From assembly GCF_016861565.1 (NCBI RefSeq), contig NZ_BOLK01000006.1, positions 62,001-126,000 on the forward strand: a stretch of 64,000 bases of DNA, read 5' to 3'. Shown here one piece after another: positions 41,415-50,258 of the stretch. Position 1 is the first letter of the stretch, and each line of letters begins with the position of its first letter. The DNA is from Secundilactobacillus yichangensis (GTDB lineage Bacteria > Bacillota > Bacilli > Lactobacillales > Lactobacillaceae). The translations under genes and the position numbers were made by a program. Below the pieces are notes generated by a model. The model saw only the letters and a list, made by a program, of their open reading frames with translations, ran no database searches and had not been told where the DNA came from.

Positions 41415-42374
41415 TTATTCTTCATTAGCCTTCACATATGCAAGTCGGTGACCATACCAGATCTGCTTGAAGACATCGTGAGTTGCATGCGCGGTTAAAT
41501 GCCCCGCTACGTCACTAGTTTGCAGACCTGCTAATTCATCAGTAATCACGTATTGTTCATCCGGCTGTAAGAACCCAGTTGCCGGTGCTCCTGATTGAGT
41601 TGAACCATAGATGGCCATTCTACGGCTAACTTTCAAAATTGGGCGCCGAATACCGCTGACTTGTGACTGTCTAAGCCAAGCACGCTGACCGTTAAAATCA
41701 ATTGCCAGCCAAGCACCGTGCTCCGCCACACAAACAAACTCCTGACCGTAACTTGCCCGATACGTCAATGCATCTGCCAGACGACCAATCACTGAACTCT
41801 CAAGGGCGGGATACTGAAATAAGTCAGCATAATGAGTTACAATCCGGACTCCCTGGCCAATGTTCACTGGTAGATCAGGTGCTGGGACAACGCCGAGTTT
41901 TTGAAATAATCTTTCCCAGTCAAAGGACCAGCCAGGATCACGGTGCATCTGCGTTCTGACCTTTTTAGTCGGCGCTGCAACGTTATCATGACCTAGTAGG
42001 TGCGCCCGGTCTAACGGAATAGCATATTGTGCGGACCACTCCAAAATCTGGCTGGCAAGCGCTCCCATCATTGGCTCAGTGAAACTCGTTGCATCCGCCA
42101 CGTAAGCTTCCTGCTCAATCCCCAGTGATCGGCAATTCATATCCCAGTTACCCGCATGCCAGGCCACATCTTTAGGTGCCACCATTGCGGTTCGGTGACC
42201 ATCATGCTGTCGAATAACAACATGGGCACTGACGTGATTCGGATTTTGAAAGCGCGCAATCGTATCTGGGTAACTGAGTTCAGTGGCGTGAATTACGATG
42301 TAATGAATACTTACATCAGTTGGCCGATCACCAATCGTGTAATTTTCCGTCAGTGCCGGTTTAAATTCAATCAT
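41415..42374 (-). CDS. N-acetylmuramoyl-L-alanine amidase (amidase_2/PGRP fold) with SH3-like tail
   Basis: 319 residues. Residues 20-155 form an amidase_2 domain with zinc ligands HA in HYIVIHATE (H29) and HRDPG (H143, D145), plus AWHAGNWDMNCRSLGIEQE. Residues 165-310 look like two SH3-type modules (ADLFQYPALESSVIGRLAD, AYGQEF-like strand, WLAIDFNGQRAWL). Such enzymes cut the amide bond between muramic acid and L-alanine in peptidoglycan. It lacks a signal peptide, which is odd for a cell wall enzyme; the start overlaps the upstream C39-like gene by 8 nt. Confidence 0.85.
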   Translation of the reverse strand: MIEFKPALTENYTIGDRPTDVSIHYIVIHATELSYPDTIARFQNPNHVSAHVVIRQHDGHRTAMVAPKDVAWHAGNWDMNCRSLGIEQEAYVADATSFTEPMMGALASQILEWSAQYAIPLDRAHLLGHDNVAAPTKKVRTQMHRDPGWSFDWERLFQKLGVVPAPDLPVNIGQGVRIVTHYADLFQYPALESSVIGRLADALTYRASYGQEFVCVAEHGAWLAIDFNGQRAWLRQSQVSGIRRPILKVSRRMAIYGSTQSGAPATGFLQPDEQYVITDELAGLQTSDVAGHLTAHATHDVFKQIWYGHRLAYVKANEE

Positions 42375-43875
42375 TTTGATCTGTCAGTGCAATGGTGCCC
42401 ACTAATGTTGGCGCAACCATTCTAGCAACGTAAACTGTCAGGGTAGTCGCGCTTGGATGTGCCTGCTTAATTTCAGCTAAGTTCAGCTTGATTCGGCCTT
42501 CCTCATCCACATCGGCATAGTCGAAATGCTGCTGAGCAGTGGTGTCAAATTGCCCGCCATCATCAATGGTATAAGCAATCGTCGTCGCCTTTTGATCAAA
42601 TGGTTCCGTTTGGTTGACCATGTTAGGTGTAATGGCAATTGTTTCACCTGCTAGTCGAATCGTAAACGCCGTTCGTTCATCATTGGCGATTAGTTCCACC
42701 GATTCCCGGTTAGGCTGCATCAAACGCTCATAGCCGCGATAATTGCCACCAATGATATAAGCAATGCGGGAATGCCAAGCTTCGCTGAACTGTTCCAGCC
42801 GGTAAAGCCGTTTAGCATCCTCATTGCTATCCGCGTAGGAGTCATTAACAGCAACGTAATCAATGCCGTTTAGTTTTGTAAACCCGGTTACCAGCAGTAA
42901 ATGACCAACCGTATCACCCATGGCATTTTCAACGTACGGTAACTTACCGTTGTTAGCATCATTGGTATATTGCACACTGACCCCAACTGGATAACCCGCC
43001 AAAATCTGCCGGCGTAAGCCATCAATATTGGTATACGCCGTGTAAGCGCGATAGCCCATACTGCCAGCAGCAGCCGTACTAAATGACCAGTTACCAAAGC
43101 CTTCATAGGTCGCATCCAGATTATGCAACGCTAATTCTTCTGGTAAAATATCAGCATTTTGGCGGTTAACTGCCATGGAAACCGTAGTTGGACTGCAGAT
43201 TCCAGGTGCCAGTTTAGGGTCCCGAATTTCCTGTGAGTACGCTGGTGTCGTAATCACTCTATCGACTGAAACGGCGTGTTCATCCACCATCAAATCCTGA
43301 TGTACTGGCTTCACACTAGCTGCCACTAATTTAAGAACTGGTGTCTGCTGTGGATTCCCAGTATAGAGATGAACTCGTAGCTGTGCTTTAGTCCCAACGC
43401 CGTCTTTCACCGTTAAGGTATCCGTGTCAATTCCAGTAAGTGGGTCTTCCTTATCGTGCTTGACGCTGGCGCTCAATGACTTGGTCGACCAGCGGCCCCA
43501 GCTGTGCCAAGCAGACCAGCGTTCACCCTGATTTATCCGAGCTTCGACTTGCACAGCTGTGCCAACTGGCGTTAACGCGTTCCACGAAGCCACCAGGTTC
43601 TTAAATTGCGGCAAATCGAAAGCTGATGTCGTTAACGTTCCTTCACTAACGTATTCATTATCCATTTGGTCAAGAACCAGCGCCGTCTTATCAGCAGCTG
43701 CTAAGGCCAAATGATCCGTGAATTCACTTAAATCAACGGCTGAAAAATCATCGAACACCTTAGTATTTGGTTTCCTAACCGGTGCTTGAACAACTTTATC
43801 CCGTTTATAATAAAGAGCAAGTAAGCCGGCTGCTAACCCAACGGTTGTCCCAAAAATAAGTTTTGAAAGTTTCAC
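42367..43875 (-). CDS. Membrane-anchored C39-like cysteine peptidase
   Basis: 502 residues. An N-terminal hydrophobic segment (about 5-23) acts as signal or anchor. The middle region to about 200 is beta-rich. The peptidase_C39_2 domain runs from about 205 to 365, with catalytic Cys in APGICSPTTVSMAV (C227), His in DTVGHLLLVTGF (H325) and the Asn/Asp in AVNDSYADS (N344/D345). The start is GTG behind GGGGAT. It is the first gene of a two-gene operon with an amidase, suggesting joint action on wall peptides, but the substrate is unknown. Confidence 0.82.
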   Translation of the reverse strand: MKLSKLIFGTTVGLAAGLLALYYKRDKVVQAPVRKPNTKVFDDFSAVDLSEFTDHLALAAADKTALVLDQMDNEYVSEGTLTTSAFDLPQFKNLVASWNALTPVGTAVQVEARINQGERWSAWHSWGRWSTKSLSASVKHDKEDPLTGIDTDTLTVKDGVGTKAQLRVHLYTGNPQQTPVLKLVAASVKPVHQDLMVDEHAVSVDRVITTPAYSQEIRDPKLAPGICSPTTVSMAVNRQNADILPEELALHNLDATYEGFGNWSFSTAAAGSMGYRAYTAYTNIDGLRRQILAGYPVGVSVQYTNDANNGKLPYVENAMGDTVGHLLLVTGFTKLNGIDYVAVNDSYADSNEDAKRLYRLEQFSEAWHSRIAYIIGGNYRGYERLMQPNRESVELIANDERTAFTIRLAGETIAITPNMVNQTEPFDQKATTIAYTIDDGGQFDTTAQQHFDYADVDEEGRIKLNLAEIKQAHPSATTLTVYVARMVAPTLVGTIALTDQND

Positions 43876-44066
43876 AGTTTTATCCCCGCTTTATTTTTTA
43901 TCAGTTCATTTACAATGCTTATCTAATGTGTACAAAGTATACCATAATGACCAATGCGTGTTTATCAATCGTACAGCAGAATTTATTTTTAAAAATAATT
44001 CTTCCCGGAAACATTAGAGTTCCGTGTATTATCGTAATTATTTTTAATCTTTTTCACATTTTTGTG

Positions 44067-44095
44067 TTGACAACTCTAAAAACAGGGTGTAGATT
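44067..44095 (+). promoter_or_regulatory. Promoter of the first T-box leader
   Basis: TTGACA (44067-44072), 17 nt, TAGATT (44090-44095), about 25 nt ahead of the first leader helix. Confidence 0.75.
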
Positions 44096-44120
44096 AGTGG
44101 CAATCATTAAATTCAGATGA

Positions 44121-44394
44121 AAAGCGTTGACGAGAAACATTTACTCCACTTCGGATATAGAGAGTTGCCGGCTGGTGCAAGGCAATGACGAATGGACGCG
44201 ATGATCATCTCTGAGCTGTGTGCCGAACCGGCTAAGCCGTAGTAGAACACATTGGGTGCACCCATTATCGTGCCAAGCGTATCGCAGCAATGCCGTACGT
44301 GAGAGGTAATTTCAGTAATGAGATTATAAACTAAGGTGGTACCACGTGAAAGCGTCCTTAATCGCAACCAGATTGCGATCAAGGACGCTTTTTC
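44121..44394 (+). promoter_or_regulatory. T-box riboswitch leader, probable Ile specifier
   Basis: Stem I has the classical AGAGAGTTGCC...GGTGCAAGGCAA distal region (44159-44185). The specifier-loop side reads GATG-ATC-ATCTCT-GAGCTG; aligned on the conserved GAGC, the codon is ATC (44204-44206), Ile. The T-box AAGGTGGTACCACG is at 44333-44346 and the terminator stem AGCGTCCTTAATCGCAA...GGACGCT with T5 ends at 44393. Uncharged tRNA should favour read-through. Confidence 0.93.
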
Positions 44395-44438
44395 GTTTCC
44401 TGAATTTAAAAATCAGACATTAAAGGTGGTGAGGACAA

Positions 44439-44570
44439 TTGGAAGTTGGCATTAAGAATTCAGACGATAGCGACATTCAGATTACACATATTATTAAGTT
44501 TCCAAGCGCGAATGAAGTGCAATTTCTCATTGAACCCACCGATCCAGGGCGGGTCACACATAAGTTTTAA
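44439..44570 (+). CDS. Small ORF (43 codons) behind the Ile-type T-box
   Basis: TTG start at 44439 with GGTGGTGAGGA 5 nt upstream. The product would read MEVGIKNSDDSDIQITHIIK then FPSANEVQFLIEPTDPGRVT and HKF, with no membrane segment. It begins 45 nt after the T-box terminator, so it is the first thing translated on read-through. I do not recognise it; it might be a small protein, a decayed gene start or a chance ORF. Confidence 0.4.
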   Translation: MEVGIKNSDDSDIQITHIIKFPSANEVQFLIEPTDPGRVTHKF

Positions 44571-44572
44571 TA

Positions 44573-44700
44573 GATTTCTCAACACATATCGAACCACATA
44601 AATGCCACATAGTTTCACAACATATCGTGTCAGCATATAGCGTCATCACATATTGTTTCAGCACATAGCTTCAACATATCACACATATTAAACATAATTT
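44573..44700 (+). repeat. Irregular CACATA/CATATC repeat cluster
   Basis: About ten copies of CACATA(T/G) or CATAT/CATAG are spaced 9-16 nt apart, for example CACATATCG, CACATAGTTTCA, CATATCGTGTCAG, CACATATTGTTTCAG and CACATAGCTTCA. The cluster fills nearly the whole gap between the small ORF and the hydratase gene. Function unknown. Confidence 0.7.
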
Positions 44701-44714
44701 TGGAGGTTTCGCCC

Positions 44715-45530
44715 ATGAGTGAACAAGTATTAAGCAAACAAACATTATCGGAAAAAGAAGCTAAGTTAGCACAGGATCTATACACCGCATATACCACCCG
44801 CAAGCCACTTAAAGAAGCCGACTACGCTGGTTTTGCAGACAGCGAAGACGCTGCCTACCGCGTTCAGCGTCAGCTAACCGCCGATAAGAACGAAGCAGTT
44901 GGCGGCTATAAAGTTTCACTGACTAGCAAACAAACGCAGGACATGTTCGATTCCGACTGCCCGCTATACGGTGCTCAAGTAAAGAGCCACTTTGTTAAAT
45001 CACCACATGACGTTAAAGCCAGCGACGTCATGGATCCGCTAGCTGAAGTTGAAATGATGTTTACAGCCAAAGAAGATCTATCAGCCAGCGATTCACTAGA
45101 AGACCTCTTCCATAAAACCACCGTTGCACCAGCAGTTGAGGTACCGGATTCACGGTTCAGCGACTGGTTTCCAAGCCTCTCCAAATACATGGTTATGGCT
45201 GACGCAGCCGTTGGCGGTTACGTAGTCTACGGTGAAGAGAATGATGCGGATCGACTATTTGAAAAGCCTGAAGATCTCGCTAACGTCACGTGCGAACTCT
45301 TCCATGATGGTAAAAAGCTAAAAGATGGTCAAGCTTCCGAAGTACTAGGCAACCCGCTTAATTCACTTCAGTGGCTAGTCAAAAAACTAGACGAGCAGGG
45401 TATGCCGCTAAAGGCAGGCCAACGAGTTTCAAGCGGTACTTTCCTACTGCCGGAGTCACTAACTAAGGGCGAATGGAAAGCCACGTTCGATAAGGGAATG
45501 GGAGCCGTACTGCTACATGTAGAACGGTAA
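44715..45530 (+). CDS. 2-keto-4-pentenoate hydratase-family protein (FAH superfamily)
   Basis: About 271 residues. LAQDLYTAYTTRKPL near 17, VGGYKVSLTSKQTQDMF near 60 and PLAEVEMMFTAKEDL near 106 (metal-ligand ExE-type motif), with VPDSRFSDW and KAGQRVSSGTFLLP later, match the MhpD-like hydratase/decarboxylase family. Members add water to enol forms of 2-oxo acids or decarboxylate them using Mg. ATG 44715 has GGAGG 8 nt upstream. It lies downstream of the Ile-type T-box, so a 2-oxo acid connected with branched-chain amino acids is conceivable; the true substrate is unknown. Confidence 0.8.
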   Translation: MSEQVLSKQTLSEKEAKLAQDLYTAYTTRKPLKEADYAGFADSEDAAYRVQRQLTADKNEAVGGYKVSLTSKQTQDMFDSDCPLYGAQVKSHFVKSPHDVKASDVMDPLAEVEMMFTAKEDLSASDSLEDLFHKTTVAPAVEVPDSRFSDWFPSLSKYMVMADAAVGGYVVYGEENDADRLFEKPEDLANVTCELFHDGKKLKDGQASEVLGNPLNSLQWLVKKLDEQGMPLKAGQRVSSGTFLLPESLTKGEWKATFDKGMGAVLLHVER

Positions 45531-45592
45531 TCTTTTGAAAAAAGCTTCTATATTATAAAAGGATGATCTTAACAGATTTGTGTTGCATCGGA

Positions 45593-45639
45593 TACGGTAC
45601 CTTTCGGCCGAGTTTTGGCTGGGGGTACCGTACTTTTTT
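45593..45639 (+). terminator. Intrinsic terminator of the hydratase gene
   Basis: TACGGTACC and GGTACCGTA form a 9-bp stem with an inner GCC/GGC pairing, followed by six T residues. Confidence 0.85.
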
Positions 45640-45654
45640 GTGGGTTGAGTTTAT

Positions 45655-45781
45655 CTAGATTAAACGTGTGTCAGTCGGCACGCCCCTACTGTATAAGTCA
45701 AAAAATGGTAACCCAGGAAAAGCATCTGGGTCACCATTTTTCGCCTTATACTCCGGGGCAAAACGCCTCCGTTTTGCACTC
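45655..45781. repeat. Palindromic element at the aminotransferase stop codon, related to the 38.9-kb cluster
   Basis: The centre is a stem AAAAATGGTAACCCAG / CTGGGTCACCATTTTT (45705-45745, one mismatch) flanked by TATAAG/CTTATA. Reading the minus strand outward from the aminotransferase stop gives GAGTGCAAAACGGAGGCG, which resembles GAGTGCGAAACAAGGCG directly after the uspA stop; the other flank ACGTGTGTCAG...CTGTATAAG recalls the ACGTGCTCAAC...ATGTAAAG side. The central stem, with T run on either strand, may also end transcription. Confidence 0.65.
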
Positions 45782-46951
45782 TCAAAACAGATTCAACTTT
45801 CCTATCCTCTCACAAGCCTCCGTAAATCTCGGCTCATCGATCAATAAACCAACCCTAACGTAACCCTCGCCACTTTTACCAAAACCAGTACCTGGCGCCA
45901 CCGCTACCGCTGCTTTATCCAAGAGGACATCTGCAAATTGCTCACTAGTATAACCTTTAGGAACCGGCATCCAAGCGTAGAATGAACCACCCGACGGATA
46001 GGGTTGCCAACCAATTTTACGGGCAGCAGCGTAAAAGTCGTCACGCCGCTTTTGATAGAGTGCCACCAATGACTTTACAGATGACTGATCACTATCCAGT
46101 GCCACAACCGCTGCGTCTTGAACTGCTGGGAAAAGAGAAACGAAAAGGTGATCTTGGATTAAATTGATTGCTTCAATCATATCTGGGTTCCCAACAGCAA
46201 AACCCACTCGCCAGCCGGCCATGTTATATGACTTGGAAAGCGTATAAGTTTCGATGCCAACTTCCTTAGCCCCTGGTGTCTGCAAGAAGCTAACCGGCCG
46301 CTTGCCGTCAAATCCCAGTGCGCCGTACGCGAAATCTTGGACCACACCAATATGATGTTTCTTAGCAAATTCAACCGTATCCTCATAAAACTTGGGTGTA
46401 GCCACAGCACCCGTTGGATTATTGGGATAATTCAAATACATTAGCTTTGCCTGCTCAACCACTTTAGGGTTTAACCGCTGATAGTCAGGTAAATAGTGCT
46501 GATCTGCTGACAATGGCATTAATTTCAGTTTGACTTGAGCCAAAGCAACTCCTGACAGGTAGTCTGGATAACCTGGATCCGGCAATAACATGGTATCGCC
46601 GGGGTTCAATATTGCGAATGGTAGTTCCACCAACCCAATCTTAGAACCGCCAAGAATGGCAACTTCCTTTTCGGGATCCAATTCTACTCCATATTCACGT
46701 TTATAGAAATCAGCCGCGGCCTGTTTTAACCGCGGCATTCCACGAAACTGTGAATACTTATGGTCGGCCGGATTAGCTGTTGCTTCCTGCATCGCCTTCA
46801 CAATAAAATTGGGCGTTGGCTGATCAGGATTTCCCTGGCCTAAATTAATTACATCAGCTCCAGAAGCTGCTTTAGCGTTAACTTTTGCGACTAAATTCGC
46901 AAAAAATTGCTTAGGTAAATGCTGCAAAACTTTGGATTCTTCAAACTTCAA
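45782..46951 (-). CDS. PLP-dependent class I/II aminotransferase (aspartate/LL-diaminopimelate type)
   Basis: About 390 residues. VINLGQGNPDQPTPNF near 35, AILGGSKIGLVELPFA near 94, YPNNPTGAVATPKFYED near 172 (substrate contact NNPTG), DFAYGALGFDG near 204 and the PLP lysine in TYTLSKSYNMAGWRVGFAVGN near 237. It transfers amino groups between amino acids and 2-oxo acids; the specific substrate is not decided by motifs. The start is TTG at 46951, 7 nt behind GAGGAGG; the longer open frame from 47011 has no ribosome binding site. Confidence 0.88.
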   Translation of the reverse strand: MKFEESKVLQHLPKQFFANLVAKVNAKAASGADVINLGQGNPDQPTPNFIVKAMQEATANPADHKYSQFRGMPRLKQAAADFYKREYGVELDPEKEVAILGGSKIGLVELPFAILNPGDTMLLPDPGYPDYLSGVALAQVKLKLMPLSADQHYLPDYQRLNPKVVEQAKLMYLNYPNNPTGAVATPKFYEDTVEFAKKHHIGVVQDFAYGALGFDGKRPVSFLQTPGAKEVGIETYTLSKSYNMAGWRVGFAVGNPDMIEAINLIQDHLFVSLFPAVQDAAVVALDSDQSSVKSLVALYQKRRDDFYAAARKIGWQPYPSGGSFYAWMPVPKGYTSEQFADVLLDKAAVAVAPGTGFGKSGEGYVRVGLLIDEPRFTEACERIGKLNLF

Positions 46952-47467
46952 ACCAAATTCCTCCTCATTGAATCTATGTATGACTGGTATTAAGAGGTAA
47001 AAAAGCCCCATTAAAATTCAATTAAAACACAATTAATATTTGGTTGCAAATACTGTCCTGTGTCGGTATGGTCCTTATATCTCATTATTTCACGTGGATT
47101 ATATGTTATAAATTATTACTTAAATTATTGAACATTAGAAGCAAACATTAGTTAAAAATTAGAAATACTCCATATAAAATTAGAATTTATTTTTAAAACC
47201 CATTCACATCACTGATTGGATAATCTGCTTACATAGCATATTTATAGAAAACGAGAATATTTTCATTCAAGTTTATCAATCAACTAACACTTTTATTTCA
47301 GTGTTTGTTATTTAAATGAGGTTCTTACAATTCTAATAATTAATGAATTATTTTTCAAATATATCCGATTTATTTTCTGAAATACGCTTAACATTCTATC
47401 ATTTTACTGTTATTATATTCTCATTAACAGATGTTATATTTCATTACATATCCTGAGGAGGAATAAT
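46952..47467. other. AT-rich divergent intergenic region
   Basis: About 515 nt without a gene. It must hold the promoters for the aminotransferase (-) and the ABC transporter (+). A site TTTTCTGAAAT at about 47374-47386 is a weak CodY-box-like match upstream of the transporter. I see no T-box or riboswitch. Confidence 0.4.
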
Positions 47468-48907
47468 ATGAAACGTCACTTTATAACGATTGTAAGTGGA
47501 TTAGTCGCTTTGCTTTCACTGTTCGTGGCACTGGATTTAGGCGCCACGCCAGCAAAGGCTGAGACTACCTATCAAATAGCGACCGATTCCACTTTCCCGC
47601 CATTTGAATTTGCTAATAATAAGAACAAGTACGTTGGGATCGATATTGATTTAATGCACGCAATTGCTAAAGATCAGGGTTTTAAAGTGAAGATGAAACC
47701 AACCAGTTTTAACTCCGCTGTGCAAGGTGTTCAATCCGGCCAATCAGATGGTGTCATTGCTGGTATGTCAATCACTAAGGAACGTGAAGCGACTTTCGAC
47801 TTTTCGAAGCCATACTTCATGTCTGGTGTGGTTATGGCGGCCAAGCCAAACGGCAAGATCAGTAAGTTAAGTCAGCTGCGCGGCAAGCGGGTTGCCGTTA
47901 AAACCGGTACTTCAGGTGCTCAGTACGCTCAAAGCATCCATAAGAAGTACGGTTTCAGAATTGTCACCTTCGACGAATCTAACGATATGTATCAAGATGT
48001 CATCACTGGTAATTCAGCCGCCTGCTTCGAAGATTCACCGGTTATGAAATACGCGGTTCGTCAAGGTACTAAGCTGAAGATTTATACGAAACCCGCTTTA
48101 AACGGGCCTTACGGTTTTGCCGTTAAGAAGGGCCACAACAAGAAATTAATGCGCATGTTCAATAACGGCCTTGCTGATTTAAAGGCTAACGGTGAATATT
48201 CGCGAATCACTCGGCGCTATCTTGGTGCTAAAGGCAGCTCTGACAGTACTTCCGACCGAACCTTCTTGGGCATTATGAAGCAAAATAAAGGTGCTTTGTT
48301 AAATGGGTTTGAACAAACGGTTTGGCTAACCATCGTTGCCATCTTCTTTGCCACACTGTTCGGTGTGATCGTCGGTTTACTCGGAGTCGTTCCAAGTAAA
48401 TTCTTCAACGGCCTGTCCACTACTTTGATTTACATTTTCCGTGGCCTGCCACTGCTGGTTCTGGCATTATTCATTTATACTGGGATTCCAAGTTTGACCG
48501 GTCAAAAGATTCCCGCCTTTATAGCTGGCATCATTACCTTGATGTTCAACGAAGGTGCCTACATTGCCGCCTTTGTTAAAGGCGGTATCAACGCGGTTGA
48601 TGATGGTCAAATGGAAGCTGCCCGCAGTTTAGGATTGCCATTTGGTAAAGCCATGCGGCGAGTCATCCTACCTCAGGGAATTCGAATCATGATTCCTTCA
48701 TTTATTAACCAGTTCATTATTACCTTGAAGGATACTTCGATTCTGTCAATTATCGGTATTATTGAATTGACTCAAACCGGGAAAATCATCATTGCTCGTA
48801 ATTTGGAAGGTTTCAAGGTTTGGACGATTGTCGCCATTATTTACCTCATCGTCATTACCCTGTTAACATGGCTATCTAACTGGGTTCAAAGGAGAGTGCG
48901 GCTATGA
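47468..48907 (+). CDS. Amino acid ABC transporter, fused substrate-binding and permease protein (GlnPH type)
   Basis: 479 residues. A signal peptide (1 to about 30, ending TPAKAET) leads to a family-3 binding domain: [66 protein letters not shown]. From about 255 comes the permease part with [19 protein letters not shown] and the EAA loop [22 protein letters not shown] near 376. Fused binding-permease proteins import glutamine or other polar amino acids. GAGGAGG precedes the ATG, and the stop overlaps the ATPase start. Confidence 0.92.
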   Translation: MKRHFITIVSGLVALLSLFVALDLGATPAKAETTYQIATDSTFPPFEFANNKNKYVGIDIDLMHAIAKDQGFKVKMKPTSFNSAVQGVQSGQSDGVIAGMSITKEREATFDFSKPYFMSGVVMAAKPNGKISKLSQLRGKRVAVKTGTSGAQYAQSIHKKYGFRIVTFDESNDMYQDVITGNSAACFEDSPVMKYAVRQGTKLKIYTKPALNGPYGFAVKKGHNKKLMRMFNNGLADLKANGEYSRITRRYLGAKGSSDSTSDRTFLGIMKQNKGALLNGFEQTVWLTIVAIFFATLFGVIVGLLGVVPSKFFNGLSTTLIYIFRGLPLLVLALFIYTGIPSLTGQKIPAFIAGIITLMFNEGAYIAAFVKGGINAVDDGQMEAARSLGLPFGKAMRRVILPQGIRIMIPSFINQFIITLKDTSILSIIGIIELTQTGKIIIARNLEGFKVWTIVAIIYLIVITLLTWLSNWVQRRVRL

Positions 48908-49647
48908 ACGAAAAAATCAAAGTAAAAGTAAGTCATCTCATTAAAAATTTTGGTGACAACAAAGTTCTCAAGGGTATCAATCTACAGGTTCATGATAATG
49001 AAGTGGTTGTGGTCATCGGCCCTTCTGGTTCCGGAAAAAGTACGTTTTTGAGGAATCTTAACCGGTTGGAGGCTCCCACTAGCGGTTCCATTGTGATCGA
49101 TGGTATGGACATCGCTGATCCTAAAGCCGATATCAACAAAATCCGGGAGAATATCGGGATGGTGTTCCAGCATTTTAACCTCTTCAGTAACTTGTCGGTC
49201 AGCGAAAACATCATGTTAGCACCCATTGAATTGAAGAAGGAAACCAAGGAAGAAGCTGCTAAACAGGCTAAAAAATTACTGGCACAAGTTGGCTTGGAAT
49301 CTAAATTCGACGCCACTGTGCAATCACTATCAGGTGGTCAGCAACAGCGTGTTGCTATTGCCCGTGCTCTGGCAATGAATCCAGACGTCATGTTATTTGA
49401 CGAACCGACTTCAGCCCTCGACCCCGAAATGGTCGGCGACGTGCTAGGCGTTATGAAACAACTTGCTAAACAAGGAATGACCATGATCGTTGTCACTCAT
49501 GAAATGGGCTTCGCTAAAGAAGTAGCTGACCGAGTCGTGTTCGTTGAAGACGGTAATATTCAGGAACAAGGTACCCCTGACGAGATCTTCAATCATCCGA
49601 AAGATCCGCGGTTGCAAAACTTCTTGGATAAAGTGTTGAACGTTTAG
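48904..49647 (+). CDS. Amino acid ABC transporter ATPase (GlnQ type)
   Basis: 247 residues. Walker [10 protein letters not shown] near 37, Q-loop [11 protein letters not shown] near 85, signature [15 protein letters not shown] near 140, Walker [15 protein letters not shown] near 160 and switch VVTHEMGFA near 195. It overlaps the permease gene by 4 nt (ATGA) and powers the same importer. A hairpin terminator follows. Confidence 0.95.
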   Translation: MNEKIKVKVSHLIKNFGDNKVLKGINLQVHDNEVVVVIGPSGSGKSTFLRNLNRLEAPTSGSIVIDGMDIADPKADINKIRENIGMVFQHFNLFSNLSVSENIMLAPIELKKETKEEAAKQAKKLLAQVGLESKFDATVQSLSGGQQQRVAIARALAMNPDVMLFDEPTSALDPEMVGDVLGVMKQLAKQGMTMIVVTHEMGFAKEVADRVVFVEDGNIQEQGTPDEIFNHPKDPRLQNFLDKVLNV

Positions 49648-49660
49648 AATTAAGCAAAAT

Positions 49661-49703
49661 AAAAACTAGGTTATCAGTCATTGAACCGATAACCTAGCTT
49701 TTG
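49661..49703 (+). terminator. Intrinsic terminator of the ABC transporter operon
   Basis: Stem CTAGGTTATC pairing with GATAACCTAG around a 12-nt loop, with AAAA before and CTTTTGTTTT after. Confidence 0.9.
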
Positions 49704-49753
49704 TTTTATCTTTTGTAGTTATACTGCTTAAACTTAATATTGACTTGTTTCAA

Positions 49754-50125
49754 TTATTTAGCTGTTGCCACCATCTCTGGGTGATCTAAAATTTCAACGT
49801 TAGTATCAATGATTCCAGCAGCTGTTTTAAGCGAAATGAGGCCAAACTTGTTCATATTAAGTTCTGGTGCTTCATTAAGAAAGTTATCCGCATACCCTTT
49901 GATCAGTACTGGACCCAAAGGACTGGCTAGGGCTTCGTCGTAAATCGGATCAACATCTGATTTGTTAACGATCAGAAACCGGAAGCTAACGTCTAATGAG
50001 CAAACGCCAACTTTCGAGTATGCACCAACACCGTCATCAAAATCTAAAATTAACTGTTCATTATCATTAGTCATGTGTTTCTTAAGTCGTGCTTGAACAT
50101 CCTGGCTCATTTGAAGAGTGGTCAT
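49754..50125 (-). CDS. Fe-S cluster biosynthesis-family (HesB/IscA-like) protein
   Basis: 123 residues. The fold pattern DNEQLILDFDDGVGAYSK, then SLDVSFRFLIVNK and NMNKFGLISLKTAAGIID resembles the lactobacillar HesB-like family annotated as iron-sulfur cluster biosynthesis proteins. The three Cys of true IscA scaffolds are absent (only one Cys, in GVCSLDVS), so a classical scaffold role is doubtful. ATG 50125 follows GGGGGAATT; the open frame further upstream (to 50194) overlaps the divergent pheA leader and is not likely translated. Confidence 0.7.
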   Translation of the reverse strand: MTTLQMSQDVQARLKKHMTNDNEQLILDFDDGVGAYSKVGVCSLDVSFRFLIVNKSDVDPIYDEALASPLGPVLIKGYADNFLNEAPELNMNKFGLISLKTAAGIIDTNVEILDHPEMVATAK

Positions 50126-50258
50126 CTCAATTCCCCCTTTTGGTATGAATTCATTTTGCCATAGATGAAAGAGAAACACAATTAAGTTGCACACAATTTA
50201 TATTCGCTTCATTTTCAGTTTAGGCTATAATCGTATAAAAAGACCTGGAGGCTCCACA

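Noticed and set aside
47374-47388. CodY box upstream of the glutamine-type ABC transporter
   Set aside because: TTTTCTGAAAT keeps only the core of the 15-bp consensus (about four mismatches); too weak in AT-rich DNA to claim.
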